Source: Uranotaenia lowii (lineage: Eukaryota > Arthropoda > Insecta > Diptera > Culicidae). From it: a stretch of 64,000 nucleotides of DNA. Positions 49,301-52,300 of the stretch are shown here, piece by piece (position 1 is the first letter of the stretch; the number at the start of each line of letters is the position of its first letter). Location: positions 186,269,802 through 186,333,801 of the forward strand of contig NC_073693.1 of NCBI RefSeq assembly GCF_029784155.1. The letters run 5' to 3'. The notes under the pieces are model-generated. The model searched no databases. It saw only the letters and a list, made by a program, of their open reading frames with translations, and was not told the DNA's origin. A program made the translations under genes and the position numbers.

Positions 49301-52300
49301 CAGCCCAAAATTTAAGTTCTTATTGAAACTTTGAAGTTCCATTAAAGATTTGAACGGCCTTCTATTCAGCCCACAAGTAAATGTTTAATCAGCAAAAAAA
49401 AATTCTTCTCTCTTCTCTTACTTTGGTCACAACCAGCCCATGTGGTGCTGCTGGTTTCTCGGCATCCATCTTCATTCCTCCCATCACCTCCCTTAATTGA
49501 TTTTACTTAATTGGTTTGTTTTTAACTTTGTTCGATACATGCCAGCACGCACGCCAGTTCTGCTACACAATTATTTGATTCGCTTACTCAAGCAATCAAA
49601 TAACCTAACGGAAAAAATTAGTCCTGGTACCAGATTTGAACCCGATCCTCCGAGATGATAGCCAAACACGCTGCCACGACGCCACGTCTAGATGTTGTCT
49701 TGCCGGCAGCTAAAATTCGAAGTGATTATAAGCTTCCTAGAATACCCTCAAGTGCAGCCAGCGGCCAGCAGCAAAGACGCATGTTGATTATTACTAAGAA
49801 ACATTACGAAACGGCGTATAAATCAATCATCCGCCAAAATAATATCGGGTTTTAAGAAATGGAATTCCATGCTTATAACTGTTCAGCATAAAATTATACA
49901 AATCCTTGAGTTTATCTTGATATTTAATTAATGAATTGCTTCAACTGACTTTCAATGTGTGTAAAATTCGTGGTAAGTAAATACAGTTGGACGAAATTTT
50001 ATAAAGACAAAATATTTACTCTTTTCAAAAACAATCATTTGCGAGTTAGCTTTAAGTTGTTTTGAGTTGAAGTTTCAATATAAATTATACATTTCAACAA
50101 TTTTCAAGCTCCAAAAAATGATTAATTTATTATATGCCCTTTTGTGATGTTCGTTCACATTTCATATTCATGAAATGGCGGCCATGTCTCATAAAAGGAT
50201 ATTTGAGGAACATTTTGGAACTTAGAGTCTATAGAAGGCTATTTGAGACCTAATTTGTAACTTTTATTCTGAATGATGCGAATTACATGTCACAAAAATG
50301 GCTATTTGAGGAACTTCTTGGAACTTGAAGTTCACAGAAGGCTATTTGAGACCTAATTTGTAACTTTTATAATGTGTGGGTGCGATTGACATGTCACAAA
50401 TAAGGCTATTTGAGGAACTTCTTGGAACTTGAAGTCCACAGAAGGCTATTTGAGATCTAATTTGTAACTTTTATACCGTGTGGATGCGAATGACATGTCA
50501 CAAAAAAGCTATTTGAGGAACATTTTGGAACTTCAAGTCCATAGAAGGCTATTTGAGGAACCTTTTGTAACTTTCATGCTCACATTCGAGGAAATTCGGT
50601 ACCAATTCCCTTTGGAACTTTTGTTCAGCGAAATTCGAACTTTGGAGGCACGAGTTTAAGTAGATATGAGACTTTTGGTTGCTTGGGTTATCATCTATAA
50701 CTTAGTCTATAGTTTAAAGTTTTGAAAACTGTTTTCAGTTTGTTGAAGACTGATAAACGTTTTGCTTTAAAAAAAATCTAAGATATATTTTGGTTTAAAA
50801 TTTCTTAGAAACTTCGTCAAATTCCAGAGTTTTCGTAGTACTGGAAAAAACTTTTAAAAAAACTTATGTAACTTTTTCTCAGAAGTCAAAATTAGTCGAT
50901 ATCATCGAGAAAGTAGATCTTTGCAATAAAACCTTTATTTTCAATATATTTGGAACATTATACAGTCTCTTATCATTGCACAGTGGTGCAGAACATCAAT
51001 CTAGCTGTTCGAAATTAATAGTGCCTAGGGATGAAAGATATACATTTAATGTCTTCAGCAACATTGTTCAGTTTTACATGGAGCATGTTCCAATATTAAA
51101 TTTTTTGCCGAGGGGTCCACCGATAGCGAGATAAAAATGCTAACTTTTTTGTTTTTCAAATAAGGGCTTTGATGTCTTCGGCAAAGTTGTTTATCTGATC
51201 AAAATACATAATTTTGTTAAATATGTCAAAGTCCTATCACATCACCCTTAGGAGTTACAGTCAAAGTAAAAAAATCTCTTGAAAAATAGATTTTTAAACC
51301 TGGCGCGTTATAGATTGAATAAAATGGTTAGCTGCCTTTGAAACATAGTTGTAACAAGCTACGATCTACAATTATCTCATACATTATGATGGGTTCAGAA
51401 GTTGCTGAAGCCCTATAGAAAGCATTTAGTGTACTTTATTGGCAATTTTGGAAGGTTCGTCCATAGAAAAGTGCACTTTTTCGCAGCACCCCCTTTTTGT
51501 GATTATTTTTATTCATAAGCGGAACCATTTCCATTTGAAATTAGCGGGGAAATCGGTGGAACTAGTAGAGATTTGAATGATGGAAAATACACTTTTAATA
51601 TAAAAATTACCTATTTTACCTATAGGAAAAATGTTGAAAACATTTAAATTATCAATAAAGTGTTGCAGTTTTCTTTTATATGTTTTGTTTTATTAAAAGA
51701 CATATAAATTCGATTTTTCAAATCGTTTAAACTCGAAAAAAAAATTATTGGAACAATTCTGTTAAATTTGGTAGAGCACTAAATTAGTATTTGATATCAT
51801 ATAAATGAATAATAGAACCGGTTTTGCCACTACAATTTAAACCGCTTCAACCGGTTCCAAGTAACTGTATCTAAGTGAACATTCGCAATGTAACAAACAA
51901 TTAGCTTTTGTCTTTTCGTTGAGTTATAAGTTTCCTCTCGCGGACGTAACAGTGCCTAAAAATCGATTGAAACATTTTTAATGTATAGTTTATGTTACGA
52001 TTTTCCTACGAAAAATATTTTTTTCATAAGAAAAAAGCATTTTCAATCATACAAATCTCTACTAGTTCCACCGATTTCCCCGCTAATTTCAAATGGAAAT
52101 GGTTTCGCTTACCATTTAAAATAATCACAAAAAAGGGGGTGTTGCGAAAATGTGCACTTTTTGATGGACTACACTTTTTGATGGACACTAAATGCTTTCT
52201 ATAGGGCTTCAGCAACTTTTAAACCCATCATAGTATAAGAGATAATTGTAGATCGTAGCTTGTCACAAATTTGTTTCAAAGGCAGCTAACCATTTTATCC

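Larger units (their letters stand above)
47859..50687. mobile_element. composite MITE with CCCAAGCAACCAAAAGT termini
   Basis: About 90-bp inverted ends: CCCAAGCAACCAAAAGTCCC... at 47859-47952 and its inverse at 50590-50687. A third terminus-like CCCAAGCAACCAAAAGT lies at 48010. Inside are two TTAA-type MITEs and a 104-bp tandem array. No coding region. The TSD is unclear. Confidence 0.75.
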